Assembly (NCBI RefSeq): GCF_030867145.1
Contig: NC_134422.1
Span: 11,232,531-11,296,530, forward strand
Source of the DNA: Opisthocomus hoazin
Lineage: Eukaryota; Chordata; Aves; Opisthocomiformes; Opisthocomidae
Reading direction: 5' to 3'
DNA length: 64,000 nucleotides
The translations under genes and the position numbers were made by a program. The notes under the pieces were generated by a model that was given only the letters and a program-made list of their open reading frames with translations, searched no databases and was not told the origin of the DNA. This document shows, piece by piece, positions 45,901-55,214 of this stretch (position 1 is its first letter; each line of letters starts with the position of its first letter).

Positions 45901-46321
45901 TAGAGATGCCTTATGAACTTAGGCTTACTACTTGCAAATACAAAAAAAACAAAGTAAAATTAGCATTTCCTTACCGGACACGTCCCTGCAGCTCTGGGGG
46001 CCAGCGAGACTCACGGGTTCCAGCCCGCGACGCGCTAACAGCTTGTTCAGCTCTTCCCACTCCGCCTCCTCCCGCTGCCGCTGGGGGAAGGGAAGGGACA
46101 GAAGCGGGAGTTGTGAGGCTCGGCCTGCGGCCCCCTGCCCTCCCCATGGAGCCGGCAGCGCGGGCACCAAACGCTCCCGAACCCACCCGAACCCACCCCA
46201 ACTCCCAGGAAGCCCCGGCCGGTGCCTGCTTGGCGGGCTCACTGCTTGTTCCTTCTCGTTCCGATTCAAACCACCGAGCGGTCGCGCCAGCCGCCCCGGG
46301 CCCCCCCTGTACCTCTGCCAT
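33870..46321 (-). CDS. CEP70: Centrosomal protein of 70 kDa, complete coding region
   Basis: CEP70 is a centrosome protein that binds gamma-tubulin and supports microtubule organisation, spindle assembly and cilia. Sixteen coding exons give 588 residues (human 597). The middle (about 80-280) is coiled-coil rich in Glu, Lys and Gln; the C-terminal half holds the conserved [10 protein letters not shown] and [18 protein letters not shown] block (the TPR-like part) and ends with a [10 protein letters not shown] segment. Other matches to human CEP70 are [27 protein letters not shown] and [15 protein letters not shown]. The start is ATG GCA GAG, split by an intron three codons in, inside the CpG island shared with FAIM; the stop is TAA. 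Every phase agrees. The acceptor of exon 8 is ambiguous by up to 54 in-frame nt. Confidence 0.96.
33938..34325 (-). other. CEP70 intron 15
   Basis: Short last intron; nothing recognised. Confidence 0.55.
34326..34405 (-). CDS. CEP70: CEP70 exon 15
   Basis: 80 nt, residues 540-567, [20 protein letters not shown] then QDLLCLL; human [20 protein letters not shown]. Donor GTGAGT. Confidence 0.94.
34406..35335 (-). other. CEP70 intron 14
   Basis: Unique sequence with no repeat. Overlapping frames on both strands at 34583-35200 lack homology. Confidence 0.5.
35336..35450 (-). CDS. CEP70: CEP70 exon 14
   Basis: 115 nt, residues 502-540, [20 protein letters not shown] then [12 protein letters not shown]; human [20 protein letters not shown]. 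Confidence 0.94.
35451..36634 (-). other. CEP70 intron 13, part outside the CR1
   Basis: GC-rich at 35860-36130, then the T-run and AT-rich DNA up to the CR1. No exon seen. Confidence 0.5.
36198..36220. repeat. T23 homopolymer
   Basis: 23 consecutive T within CEP70 intron 13, an A-run in the direction of CEP70 transcription. Confidence 0.95.
36635..37856 (+). mobile_element. CR1 LINE with unbroken partial ORF2
   Basis: A 5'-truncated CR1 in CEP70 intron 13, opposite to the gene. It reads without a stop from 36637 to TAG at 37803 (388 codons): reverse transcriptase motif A ([13 protein letters not shown]), motif B ([20 protein letters not shown]), motif C (FVDDTKLSG), then the C-terminal region ([20 protein letters not shown]). 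The 3' end carries the CR1 repeat ATTCTATGATTCT. The endonuclease and the RT fingers are missing, so it cannot act alone. The intact frame suggests a young insertion. Confidence 0.95.
37906..38074 (-). CDS. CEP70: CEP70 exon 13 (conserved C-terminal core)
   Basis: 169 nt, residues 446-502, [20 protein letters not shown] then [20 protein letters not shown], the most conserved CEP70 block. A CR1 insertion ends about 50 nt from its donor. Confidence 0.97.
38606..38752 (-). CDS. CEP70: CEP70 exon 12
   Basis: 49 codons, residues 397-445, [20 protein letters not shown] and [20 protein letters not shown]; human DLYKSLKTLSAELVPWHNLK. Confidence 0.95.
39410..39580 (-). CDS. CEP70: CEP70 exon 11
   Basis: 57 codons, residues 340-396, [20 protein letters not shown] and [20 protein letters not shown]; human has [17 protein letters not shown]. 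Confidence 0.96.
39696..39895 (+). mobile_element. CR1 LINE internal fragment
   Basis: Matches the ORF2 C-terminal part in sense (GCCAGGAGGATGGGGCCAGG, then the [17 protein letters not shown]-like block). Both ends are missing; the usual 3' end is absent, unlike other CR1 copies here. Confidence 0.88.
40450..40552 (-). CDS. CEP70: CEP70 exon 10 (variable linker)
   Basis: 103 nt, residues 305-339, [20 protein letters not shown] then [14 protein letters not shown]. Poorly conserved and a few residues shorter than human, but splice sites and phase fit on both sides. Confidence 0.8.
41655..41729 (-). CDS. CEP70: CEP70 exon 9
   Basis: 75 nt, residues 280-305, [20 protein letters not shown] then LKKTI; human [20 protein letters not shown]. 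Donor GTAAGT. Confidence 0.94.
42088..42176 (-). CDS. CEP70: CEP70 exon 8 (shortest form)
   Basis: 89 nt, residues 251-280, [20 protein letters not shown] then INLKKDLEI; human SLQNQLKESKSKIDALLSEK. This acceptor gives the best match to human. Two further in-frame acceptors at 42188 and 42230 would add 4 or 18 residues. Confidence 0.85.
42573..42672 (-). CDS. CEP70: CEP70 exon 7
   Basis: 100 nt, residues 217-250, [20 protein letters not shown] then [13 protein letters not shown]; human [20 protein letters not shown]. Confidence 0.93.
43375..43434 (-). CDS. CEP70: CEP70 exon 6
   Basis: 60 nt, residues 197-217, [19 protein letters not shown]; human [18 protein letters not shown]. The same frame stays open for about 670 nt upstream into the intron. 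Confidence 0.93.
44694..44863 (-). CDS. CEP70: CEP70 exon 5 (coiled coil)
   Basis: 170 nt, residues 141-197, very Gln/Glu rich ([15 protein letters not shown]), then [20 protein letters not shown] like human [20 protein letters not shown]. Donor GTAAGC. Confidence 0.93.
45183..45363 (-). CDS. CEP70: CEP70 exon 4 (coiled coil)
   Basis: 181 nt, residues 80-140, with [20 protein letters not shown] and QLEDE, near-identical to human [20 protein letters not shown]. Acceptor is a long T-tract plus ag. Confidence 0.95.
45694..45817 (-). CDS. CEP70: CEP70 exon 3
   Basis: 124 nt, residues 39-80, [20 protein letters not shown] then [14 protein letters not shown]; corresponds to human [20 protein letters not shown]. 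Start of the coiled coil. Confidence 0.92.
45975..46080 (-). CDS. CEP70: CEP70 exon 2
   Basis: 106 nt, residues 4-39, [20 protein letters not shown] then EPVSLAG; human [20 protein letters not shown]. Acceptor ccttcccccag, donor GTAAGG. Confidence 0.93.
46313..46321 (-). CDS. CEP70: CEP70 first coding exon (MAE)
   Basis: Three codons, ATG GCA GAG, then donor GTACAG. Context cctcgccATGG is a good Kozak match. It joins in phase 0 to the [11 protein letters not shown] exon; the length fits though the human N terminus is longer. Confidence 0.8.
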
Positions 46322-46499
46322 GGCGAGGGGCAGACCGGGACCAGCGGGACGCAGGAGCGGACAGGGCCGGTCCCCAGGGCGCCGAGCCTCCGCGGGTCCC
46401 CGCCGGCGGGAAGGCGCGGAGCCGGGCGGGAGATCAGACGTCCGCGGGTAACGGCCCGCCCGGCGGCCCCGGCCGGGGGGGCAGGAGGCGGGGAGGGGC

Positions 46500-46571
46500 C
46501 GCGGGGCGGCGCTGGCCGCACGCCGCCATTTTGAGGCGCGGGGAGCCGAGGGGGAGGAGGGCGTCGCCGAG
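46500..46571 (+). other. FAIM: FAIM noncoding first exon (inferred)
   Basis: The sequence after the YY1 element runs to a donor, gtcgccgag|gtagga, at 46571. The 5' boundary is a guess. It would splice to the FAIM-S exon at 49385 or first to 48684. Confidence 0.45.
46522..46533 (-). promoter_or_regulatory. YY1-type element
   Basis: GCCGCCATTTTG on plus, CAAAATGGCGGC on minus, a full match to the YY1 consensus AAnATGGCGGC core. YY1 sites of this kind commonly sit at or just after start sites of CpG-island promoters, here between CEP70 and FAIM. Confidence 0.55.
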
Positions 46572-48683
46572 GTAGGAGCGGGGCTGGGAGCAGCGGGGTG
46601 CGGGGCCGGGCTCGCCTGATCGCCCGTCCGCGGAGCCCTGATCTCCCCTCAGGCGCTGCAGCGGGTAGGCGGGAGGCGCATGGGAGCTGCCTCCTCTCAC
46701 CGCGGCCCCTTCCCGCCCGGGATGAGGCAGCGTCTGTCCGGGCTCCTTGGAGACCGCCCGCCCGTTAGAGGAGGAGGAGGAGGAGGAGGAGGAGGAGGAA
46801 GCAGACCTCGCCTGCGTGCTGCCGCCGGGCCAGCCGCCCGGGGACGGCGGGGCTGCGCTGCGCCAGGCTCGGGCAGGCGCGGCTGGGAGAGGAGTTTAGC
46901 GTTGTGGCTGGGTATGGAGGATTGCGGCGATCATTGATAAGCTGTTTGAGGGGGGGTTTTGAAAGGTCGCTGTCAGGACTTTGTTGAAAAAAGAAAAAAA
47001 CACTCTTTCGCGGCGATAAACGTGGGTGGTGGGGAGAAATTTGCCGTGTCTGGAGCTGATGTGCTTGCTGGTGCGCGAACCCCCTGGGCTGCGGCCAGGC
47101 GCGGATGAGGGGCTGCAGCGCGGTCATCCTGTCCTAGCTTCCAGAGCAAGTCCTGAGGTGTAACGCCGTAAATCTCAGCTTTGGGCCGCTGGGTGGGTGA
47201 GCAGGAGCCGCGGGGAAACCCGAGTCCGCGGGTTCGAGCCCGCTGACGGCGAGCTGCGGCGGGCGGCACCCGCTGGCCTCCAGCAAATGTAAAGCTCGCC
47301 TGCCTGTGGGTTCGGGTTTAATTGAAAAAAAAGAAAAATAGGAAAAAAGGTCTATTACCGCATTACCATGATTTGTTTAAAAAAAAAAATGCAGGACGGT
47401 GGCATACTGCCAGGGGGATGGGGTCTCTGTGGGAGGCTGCAGGTGTGCGCCAGGTGCCACCTCGCTGGGCATTTCTTCTTGTGCCCAGGGACGCAAAAAG
47501 CATTTATTTGGGGGGGGGACTGGCATGGGTCTGCGCTGAGCCCCTGCGGACGAGAAGGGGACGGGGGAAGTGCAGAAACGGACCCGGCCTGGCTTCCACC
47601 CTGCACCAGGGATGCGAGCCTGCTTGGACACCGACCCATCGCTTTAGGAGCAACCACAGCGATCTCCCCGGCGTTTGTTAGGTGGTGTGGACTGCCTCAC
47701 TGCTGTGAGAATTAAATCCTGAGGTCCTTAAAACGGCTTCACTGTTTTTAAAACTTATTTTTCAGTTTGTGAACAGAAGTGTGTGTAATGACTGACAAAA
47801 CCACGGACAGTAATACAGCGGTGTACTCGAGCATGTTTTAAAAGAGAAGGTTAAGATGGAGTGAAGGAGGTTCAGTCGTTAAATGCACGCTCCTCTTATG
47901 CTGAAGAGAGACCCTAGAACTTACAACTCTACTTTTAATTCATTTTTCACTGAAAAATACAATTTATCAAAAATTCACTTATTTGCACTTACTTGAATCA
48001 CGCGTATTGATATGCACAGACAGTGCAGGTAGCTCATAACAAATTAAGTTGTTTAGTGAAAATAATAAATTAAAAATAAGTCAGCAGTGTTGTGAAACAC
48101 AGTCATGGCCTGAAAACCTCCTAAGTAAGAAACAAGTGGTTATTTGTGGTTCACCTAGACTTTATGGCTAAATTGCTAGGCCAAATTGCTAATACAATTG
48201 TTGAAAACAGTTACAGTGATTTATTAAAACAAATAGGTTAATATTGTTGCCTGTGCTATTTTACTTTCCCTGAGGTGGCTACAGTCGCTAGTTTGTTTCA
48301 GTTTGTGACTGAGATGGGCACCTCCGGATTTGGTTCCTGCTTTGGACAAGTCGTCCGTCTCTACGCTTTTGCTCACAAGTTAGGCAAACCACTTTTCCAG
48401 CAAGTAACTGACAAAGTCATGATGTGCTGATAAAGTTAGGGTAAATTGCACTTAACTAATTTTGTAAAAGGATACTTACATTTGCCTTTCTGTCCAAGAG
48501 GAAAAATTATGTTTGTATTTCATCATATATACGGCAGTGCATGATAGTACACGACACTTTTTAAAATGTCCTTTATCTTAAATGGAGAAAATGAGGAAAA
48601 TTGAGGCCTCAACACTTCTCTGCTGCTATTCTGCTTTTCTTTTTTTCTTGCTGCTAATTGGATCAAAAGCCATTTTGGTTACT
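46572..48683 (+). other. FAIM first intron
   Basis: GC-rich to about 47680, then AT-rich. Holds the GGA repeat, short A-tracts near 46990, 47335 and 47380, and a G-run at 47511. Open frames here overlap in all directions because of GC content, and none resembles a known protein. Confidence 0.6.
46768..46799 (+). repeat. (GGA)n microsatellite
   Basis: About 10.7 uninterrupted GAG/GGA units just inside the first FAIM intron, within the CpG island. Purine-only strand, able to form triplex or G-quadruplex structures. Confidence 0.9.
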
Positions 48684-48727
48684 ATGGCATCCCGTGAGGA
48701 GATTACTGTCTATGAAGATGAAGTAAG
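48684..48727 (+). CDS. FAIM: FAIM long-form (FAIM-L) exon
   Basis: ATG in context ttactATGG, 14 codons plus AG: MASREEITVYEDEV, donor gtaaaa. Joined to 49385 it reads on through RSRYSHLEK into MTDL. Human FAIM-L reads MASGDDSPIFEDDESPPYSL before EKMTDL, so MAS, the FED/YED acidic core and YS.LEK align. Confidence 0.82.
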
Positions 48728-51700
48728 GTAAAAAATCAGAACTGTGGTATGAGCAGATTTGGCGAGATATCCACAGTTCCAGTGGTCACTTATGACTGTA
48801 CCTAAACTTCAAAAATTACTTAAGTGAAATGATATCTTGCCAGATCTCCTCCCCTGTGGATGTTTGTGCGCGCAGAGTTGCCTTTCTGAATGCTGTAGGT
48901 AATGTTTATGAGAAAGATTGCAGACAAATCTGTTGAAACAGGTAATACCTAAACTGGTCATCCTGGCTATTTTTCAAGTTTAAAAGGCTAAAACACTTTC
49001 TCAGAGAGCAATTAAAATACTGTATTTTAACACCTGCCAAGTAATCATAGAACTGTCCAGGAGCATCTGAATTCGAAGTACAATTTTGTAACAATACTGT
49101 CACCTGAAATGGACGTACTAGAGGTTAGATGGAGATATGTGTCTGTGTATGGTGTTTGCCAAAGTGAGTCTGTTTAACTGTCTGTCTATATTGTGTAGTG
49201 TTTTGTCATACTTGAATGTTTGAAAAAGATGAAAATATAAGCAGTTCTGTAAGCTTATTCTTTCAAGTCTCATTTTTCATTTGAAAAAAGCGACTTGCCC
49301 TGAAGCGGTAAAGTTTTGAACTATAGACATCAGTAATTGAACTCTTTCAATGACAGTTAATGTACTTTGTTGGTGTTTCTATAGGTCTCGGTACAGCCAC
49401 TTAGAGAAGATGACAGATTTGGTGGCTGTTTGGGAAGTAGCTTTAAGCGACGGCGTTCATAAGATTGAATTCGAACATGGGACCACTTCAGGAAAACGTG
49501 TTGTCTATGTTGATGGAAAGGTGAAATTGCTATGTGCTCAAAATTCACTATGGTACAGATTATAAAAGTGCACTTCCATGCAACAGGCATCGGAACAAAC
49601 AAAAGACTAATAAATGCAAGTGAGGTACATTCAGTTGATTAACTTTACCTAATATAATGAACTGCATCATTCTTTTTTTCAGTTACAATTAAGGTGTGAG
49701 TATTCATGAAGTGCTCTGCTGTCCTTGGGCAGAGGCACTGTAGACATACAAGATACCATGTATTTGTTCATTCTGAAATAATAGTTAAGTATTGAGCTGT
49801 TTCTCGAGTTCTAGTTCAATTTTTTTTATACTAAAACATGCAGTCAGGTTTATCAATTAATATGCATTGTCTTTGTTTCATTCTACAGGAAGAAATAAGA
49901 AAAGAATGGATGTTTAAATTAGTGGGTAAAGAAACATTCACTGTTGGAGCAGCCAAAACAAAAGCTGCTATTAACATAGATGCAGTCGGTGGCTTTGCAT
50001 ATGAGTATACTTTGGAGATCAATGGAAAGAGCCTCAAGAAGTATATGGAGAACAGGTCAAAAACAACCAATACTTGGATACTGAGCTTGGGTGGTACGGA
50101 CTATAGAGTTGTTCTAGGTAAGTAGGCAATGAATGACTTCATGTTGCTGCCTCTGAATAAACGTGTATGCATTCACTAACTGGTAATTAAGAGAAAGCAC
50201 AGTGCCATGGCTAGCGCTGTTGCAGTGTAAAATCCTGGGTGGTCTGTAAGTTTGGAATTAGATGCCAAAGACAGTCTGAAAAATAATGGTCTTGTTACAC
50301 CTATGTGAGCCTGCTGCCAGTGTTCTGTTCTACAGCAGCATGTTCCAGATATTAGAAAAAAACGGGGGGGGGGGGGGGGAAGGTTGGAAGGAGTTATGGC
50401 TTCTGTGTCCACAGAGCTGCCCTAGCAAGACAGTTCTCCAGGTGAAGCATGTTATAGAAGTGTTACCTGCGTTGTGATCAAACCCGGCGTGTGTGTAAGT
50501 TTGTTAACCAGGTAACCAGGCTTTCGTTCCAAAAATCATAAGCCAAAGTCAAGGACTCTTTAACTGAAGAAGTGCAACAACGTTATTCCACATTTTTGAT
50601 AGATTGATCAGCATCCTTTTTTCTGCATCGCTTCTGAACTACAAATTTAGTTGAAAACCTTCAGATTACTTTTTTCATTTTCTTAATAGCAAGGCAATAC
50701 ATTTCTTCCCTTCTGCCCCCCTTTTCCAAATACACTACAAGTAGATGGGAGGAAGGGATCCCCTGAGGAGTTTGTCCGTGGCATCTAGTGGGACAACTTC
50801 CACTTAAATATTGCTGTATGGTTAGACCTGGAGACGAGGGATCTTGGGCTATGATTTCTTCTTAAGCTTCAGGACAGAATGATCTGCCGTGAGACGAAGG
50901 GGGCCATCGAAGAAAGACAATTTTAATGCCAGAAACAGATTAGTCTCCTCACAGGCTTTTAATCTCACTATGCTTACTTAAAAGGCAAGCAGTGTTCAGC
51001 TTTCTACTGATGTCCTGTGGATGACAGTGTCAGTAATCAGAGTTCTAGGGCAAAGTAATTTAAGGAGGATGTGCTGGGAGAAGTAAAAGAATGTTCTGTT
51101 TCCAATGAAAAAAATCCAAGGTTGATATTTAAAGTAGTATTTGGGTTTTCAAGGAGATTTTAAGAATACAAAAAGTTTGATAGATTTCAAAATAATGCTG
51201 CTTTTGAATTGAACTGACCTGGAAAAAATGTTAGACCTTCATTGAATGAACAGCATTCAAATAATTAGCAGAAATTACTTCGTTTTTCAGCTTAAGAATG
51301 TCAGAATACCTTTGACAATATTCAGAACAACCCAGTGTTAATAGCCAGGGCTAAGGAGAACTAAAAATGTATGTTCATAGCAAAAGTTTTTTGCCCATTG
51401 ACGACACAGCCTCCCATCTCTCCAATATAAGAACAAACCCTGTAGCCCAGGTATTATGACTAAATAGGAACTTCTTTTGGGAACTGGAACTAACATTCAA
51501 CAGTAATTTTTTTTAAATTCCTAGATCTTCTTGTTGGGGGGGGGTAATATCTTGTCCTTTCTACTTTTTGTTGGCCTTTTCCTTTACAGAAAAGGACACT
51601 ATGGATGTGTGGTGCAACGGTCAAAAAATGGAAACAGCGGTACGTGACCATTTCCGAAGGCGTTTCGCAGGCTATAGCTAGATGACCAAAGCTGAGCAAG

Positions 51701-53225
51701 AGAAGCCAGAGGGGCACGTCACCTCACTTCACCACAGTGTGAGCGTACACCGCCTAGGCAGCCAGCACGCCAGGAGTCTGTTCCGAGCGTCCTTCACTGT
51801 ATTTTGTAACTGACAGTATTTCAGTTGGGATGCCAAACGCCTGTCTATTTAAGGATAAGCAATGCTTTTGTTTACACTTCTTGGACAAGCAGAGTAGATC
51901 TTCTGGGTTGGCTGTCCAGTGTTTTTAGGAAGAAAGCTTTCAGGGGAGTGGGAGGGACTTCAGTTTGATGCAGAGTGTAAGGCCACCTCATCCAAACCTG
52001 CTCGTGTTAGTGGTGACTGAACGTTGCACACATGTAGTCTGTTACGACTCACAATTTTTTCCATCTAGAGATGGTCCCTAACACGTAGGGCTTAAGAGTC
52101 TCGTTGGAACAAATCACATCCTTTGTCTCTCTGTCACACCTGCATTCATTTTTAGAGCAGGTGGACAGCTAGAAGGCTTAATCTATTTGGTGTCTTTTCG
52201 TATGATGGCTTTCAATAGGCATACTATGTAAGCTTCCCCGTCCTTGAAGGATGTGCTTTCTCAGCCCAGAGTTGTCACTGTGATTACTACTGCCACAAGT
52301 AATCCCCTGGATGAGTAGAAACTGTAAAATCAACAGTTTTGTTGTACTTGAGAACAGGATGAAAAGATTCACCCAGTGTTTCCGCGGTAACCATTCTCTC
52401 AGTGAATCAGAACTTCTGCTCTTGATGGTTCTCAGCCTTTTCTGTAATTTAATAAATGGACCAGGAGATGTTCTTGCAAGCTACAAGTACAGGTTTAGTT
52501 GTCAAACTGTGCTTGCATTAAAGCAGCGCACAGATTTTTCTCCTCTCCCAAAGATGATGACAAAAACACAGCCGTAACAGGACACTGCATAACTGCAGCA
52601 GGAGCTGCGTATCCAAGACACACAACTGTTACACTCAATTCAGGGATCTCTCTCTCCTGCTCTAGAAGGCACCGCTGAATACCTCATGTTTTACTGCCAC
52701 TTCAGCATAGGTTTGTGTGGTACTTACTGGCTGTGCTGCACAACTTGGAAGGAGACTGTCCTTTCTGTTTTTGTTTTACTGACATGGATCAATGATATTA
52801 ATTCACAAACTCCAACTTTACCATTTCTGATTATGTGACATTTTGATTGTCATCTAATACCTGCAAACAGCCTTTAACTGGACACCTTGACAAAGCCCTG
52901 TCTGAGATTCTGCAGCTCGTTCAGCATTTGTGCTGTATTTGTCGCAGGTACCTAGGGCTGCTCTAACTGTGGGAACCACAAGTGATCTTGACTTTGGACA
53001 CAGTCTGATGCACTCAAGCTTTGATTTTACTAAAATAGCACGTGTCTGGTTTTATTCTTGTCTTCTTTCTCCCAGGGTGAATTTGTAGAAGATGGGACCG
53101 AAACTCACTTCACTGTTGGTGATCACAGCTGTTGCATTAAGGCTGTCAGTAGTGGAAAACGCAAGGAAGGAATCATTCATACCCTTATTGTGGATGACAG
53201 AGAAATCCCAGAGGCTGTGGAGTAG
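48684..53225 (+). CDS. FAIM: Fas apoptotic inhibitory molecule (short and long forms)
   Basis: FAIM is a small cytosolic protein that counters Fas-induced death and is reported to protect against protein aggregation; it has two beta-sandwich domains. The short form starts at ATG 49410 and spans four coding exons, 179 residues, the same length as human, with MTDLVAVWEVALSDGVHKIE, EWMFKLVGKETF, AYEYTLEINGKSLKKYME, DVWCNGQKMET and SSGKRKEGIIHTLIVD nearly unchanged. An upstream exon (48684-48727) opens with ATG in strong context and splices in frame, giving a 23-residue N-terminal extension and a 202-residue protein like human FAIM-L (201 residues, neuronal). Stop TAG at 53223-53225. The promoter is shared with CEP70. 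Confidence 0.97.
49385..49520 (+). CDS. FAIM: FAIM exon with short-form start
   Basis: Acceptor tttctatag; 25 nt that are coding only in the long form, then ATG at 49410 and 37 codons to YVDGK. Donor gtgaaa. The sequence is identical to human in HKIEFEHGTTSGKRVVYVDG. Confidence 0.96.
49889..50117 (+). CDS. FAIM: FAIM exon, first beta-sandwich domain
   Basis: 229 nt, from EEIRKEWMFKLVGKETFTVG to GGTDYRVVL. Phase 1 at the end, completed by the next exon as Glu. Confidence 0.97.
50364..50379. repeat. G16 homopolymer
   Basis: 16 consecutive G in the FAIM intron before the DVWCNG exon; a length-variable, G-quadruplex-prone site. Confidence 0.95.
51590..51639 (+). CDS. FAIM: FAIM exon, DVWCNG segment
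   Basis: 50 nt: KDTMDVWCNGQKMETA; human KDAMDVWCNGKKLETA. Acceptor cctttacag, donor gtacgt. Confidence 0.96.
53076..53225 (+). CDS. FAIM: FAIM last coding exon with stop
   Basis: 50 codons including TAG: GEFVEDGTETHFTVGDHSCC to DDREIPEAVE. The last residues AVE replace human IAS. Confidence 0.97.
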   Translation, partial: GEFVEDGTETHFTVGDHSCCIKAVSSGKRKEGIIHTLIVDDREIPEAVE

Positions 53226-53720
53226 CCTCTAGTTAACTGATTACTGTAGGACTAAGATCAGGAATTTTCAATTACTGTGGTAATTATTTTAATATGTACT
53301 ACTTGGTACATCTAGTTTGTGCTGGGTTTATTTTCTAGTTTCTGTATATGAAATTATTCTTTCTGAGGACCAGATGAAAATAATTATATACAACCTCTAC
53401 CAGTTTTTACAAAACTATATATGTATATATATAGAATATATATTCTATCACCAAGTGCAGAGAGCACTGGTGAACTTAAGTAGAAAGTATATACTAGGGA
53501 AAAATATTGCTCTAATAAAATGCAAGATAAATATTCAGTAAGACTGAATCCTTATAAACTGCAGGTGCATGTGGAGGGAGGAGGAAGCATGTGCTGGATG
53601 TTCAAGTAAGCTGTTAAAATTTTTCCCATAATTACGTTTTCTAGTAAACTGACTACCAACATTTTTCAGATGCAGTTAAGAAGAGTTACAAAGTTAATAA
53701 AAAGGTTATTGATGACATAC
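53226..53720 (+). other. FAIM: FAIM 3' untranslated region
   Basis: AT-rich, with a (TA)n-like stretch at 53417-53450 and AATAAA hexamers at 53514 and 53696. The end is inferred from the second hexamer. Confidence 0.55.
53514..53519 (+). terminator. FAIM: FAIM polyadenylation signal (proximal)
   Basis: AATAAA in tctaataaaatg, 290 nt past the stop. A second AATAAA at 53696-53701 could serve a longer transcript. Confidence 0.55.
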
Positions 53721-55214
53721 ATTGCTACCAGTACTTGCATAACAGTATTAAAATAATACTGTGCTATGAAAACTGTTCTTTATTCCCAGTAGGAGAAAAA
53801 ATGTTACATTGTGCCAAAAAAAATTCTTTGAGGTTTTCTGAAAACTGATGCTTGTTAAAAAATTGTTGCAGTAGTTCAGAAACCCTGTACTGAGTTTTTT
53901 TCAGAAAACGGAAAAAAAAAATCCTGCCGTGAAACTCCTTTAAAAAATGAAACCTCTTGAAGCAAGCTAAAATAAGAGCTTATTTTTGCTCAGTGCTGCC
54001 TAACAAACCTTCAATCTACAGCCGTGTGTTTTCCTGGCAGTAATGTGCGAATCAAGAAACATGAGGACAAATGGAACAGAAATAGAGAAGGATTGGCTGC
54101 TGAAATGGAGAAGTTAAAACAGGAATAGACTAATTCTGTTTTCAGAGTTCCTGCATACTCTCTAAAAGCAACCTGGGGACTTCTGCGAGAACAAGACTTG
54201 TATGTGTTAGGTGGTTCTTACAAGTTCATGGTGGGTGGGGGTGTGTGCTCCCATTTAACATTACACTAGAGCGTAGGCTCACACACTACAAAAACTACCC
54301 TTTTGCAACAATGTGGACATAGCTAATCTTATAAAACCCTACAAAATATGATTATATTCATCTAAAAGTTTGTTTTGCAATGGTTCAAAAAATTTTTTTT
54401 TCATTTGCAGCCTCACTGACAGTTCAGAATTAGACTTTTATAACTTAATTTCTTATGGACTTTGTGAGTGGTTCCTAGCACTATGACTATCGTGGGAGTC
54501 GCAGGTGCAGTACAATGTGCTGGGAATTCATTAACAAGTTATTTTGAGAGGTTTTATTAAATGCTAATTTCATCAGTGTTCAGACTGCTCTCCATTACCA
54601 CAGTGTTTTGCATGTGGATGAAATGCTTTTCAGATGACAGTGTCATTTTTTTAAATACTTTTATGCGAGCATTTCTCCTCCCCAGATAACTGCAGTTTTA
54701 ACCACAGATGACTTTTCAGTCTAGAAGCAGACATGCTATTGACCGATAAGCCTTTATTTCTTTCTTACAGCACTGTTACAAGCCCTTTGGGTGTTTAAGT
54801 TAGGGCCATAACTGGTGGTCTTAAATGCTTCAGATTGGACAAATGCGGAAATAGCTTTTAGTTTGCAATAGATTTTGTTTTAAATCCTGCTAAGGTCAGA
54901 CATAGTTTCAAAGTACCCAAGAGCTGGACCGAATCCCCTTTTACGTTGAAATGAGTATAAAGCTCTTAGGCTTTTCCATTTACTGCCTCAGGTCAGCACA
55001 GAAGCAATGTGGAGATATCTACAGTTGACGCTGTAATCTTTAAAAGCTATTGGTAAAGGTAGATTAATTGAAGAGCGATTTCAAGCTGTGGCTTGAACCA
55101 GTTCTCTGCTATTGTACAGCCTTTCAAGGAGATTGAACACCACTGAGAAATGTGAAGCTCAAATGCAGTCCAAGTCACGTTTTTAAGACTGTATGGAAAA
55201 AAAAAACAGGTTAG
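53721..55214. other. Gap between convergent FAIM and PARP9
   Basis: About 1.5 kb of AT-rich DNA with many short homopolymers. No CR1, exon or other recognisable element; any extended 3' untranslated region of either gene would lie here. Confidence 0.6.

Larger units (their letters stand above)
46000..46960. promoter_or_regulatory. CpG island and bidirectional CEP70/FAIM promoter
   Basis: A dense run of CpG dinucleotides covers the CEP70 start codon (46321, minus) and the FAIM noncoding first exon (donor at 46571, plus). No TATA box is seen; GC boxes such as ggggcgg lie near 46503. The two genes are head to head with start sites probably within 250 bp, so they likely share regulation. Confidence 0.8.
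50118..53075 (+). other. FAIM last two introns
   Basis: Apart from the G16 run and a short G-run at 51535 I see no repeat or exon besides the one at 51590. Confidence 0.55.

Noticed and set aside
45928-46534. About 200-codon frames on both strands over the CEP70/FAIM CpG island
   Set aside because: They run across CEP70 exon 2 and its flanking introns; only the EEAEWEELN part is real coding sequence.
47165-47250. tRNA-like segment of 86 nt with a T-arm-like GGTTCGAGCC and a 6/7 acceptor pairing
   Set aside because: No convincing D-arm or A box and no clear anticodon stem; lies in a GC-rich CpG island where such matches occur by chance.
53417-53450. TA-rich palindromic stretch
   Set aside because: Simple microsatellite in the FAIM 3' untranslated region; no further structure.
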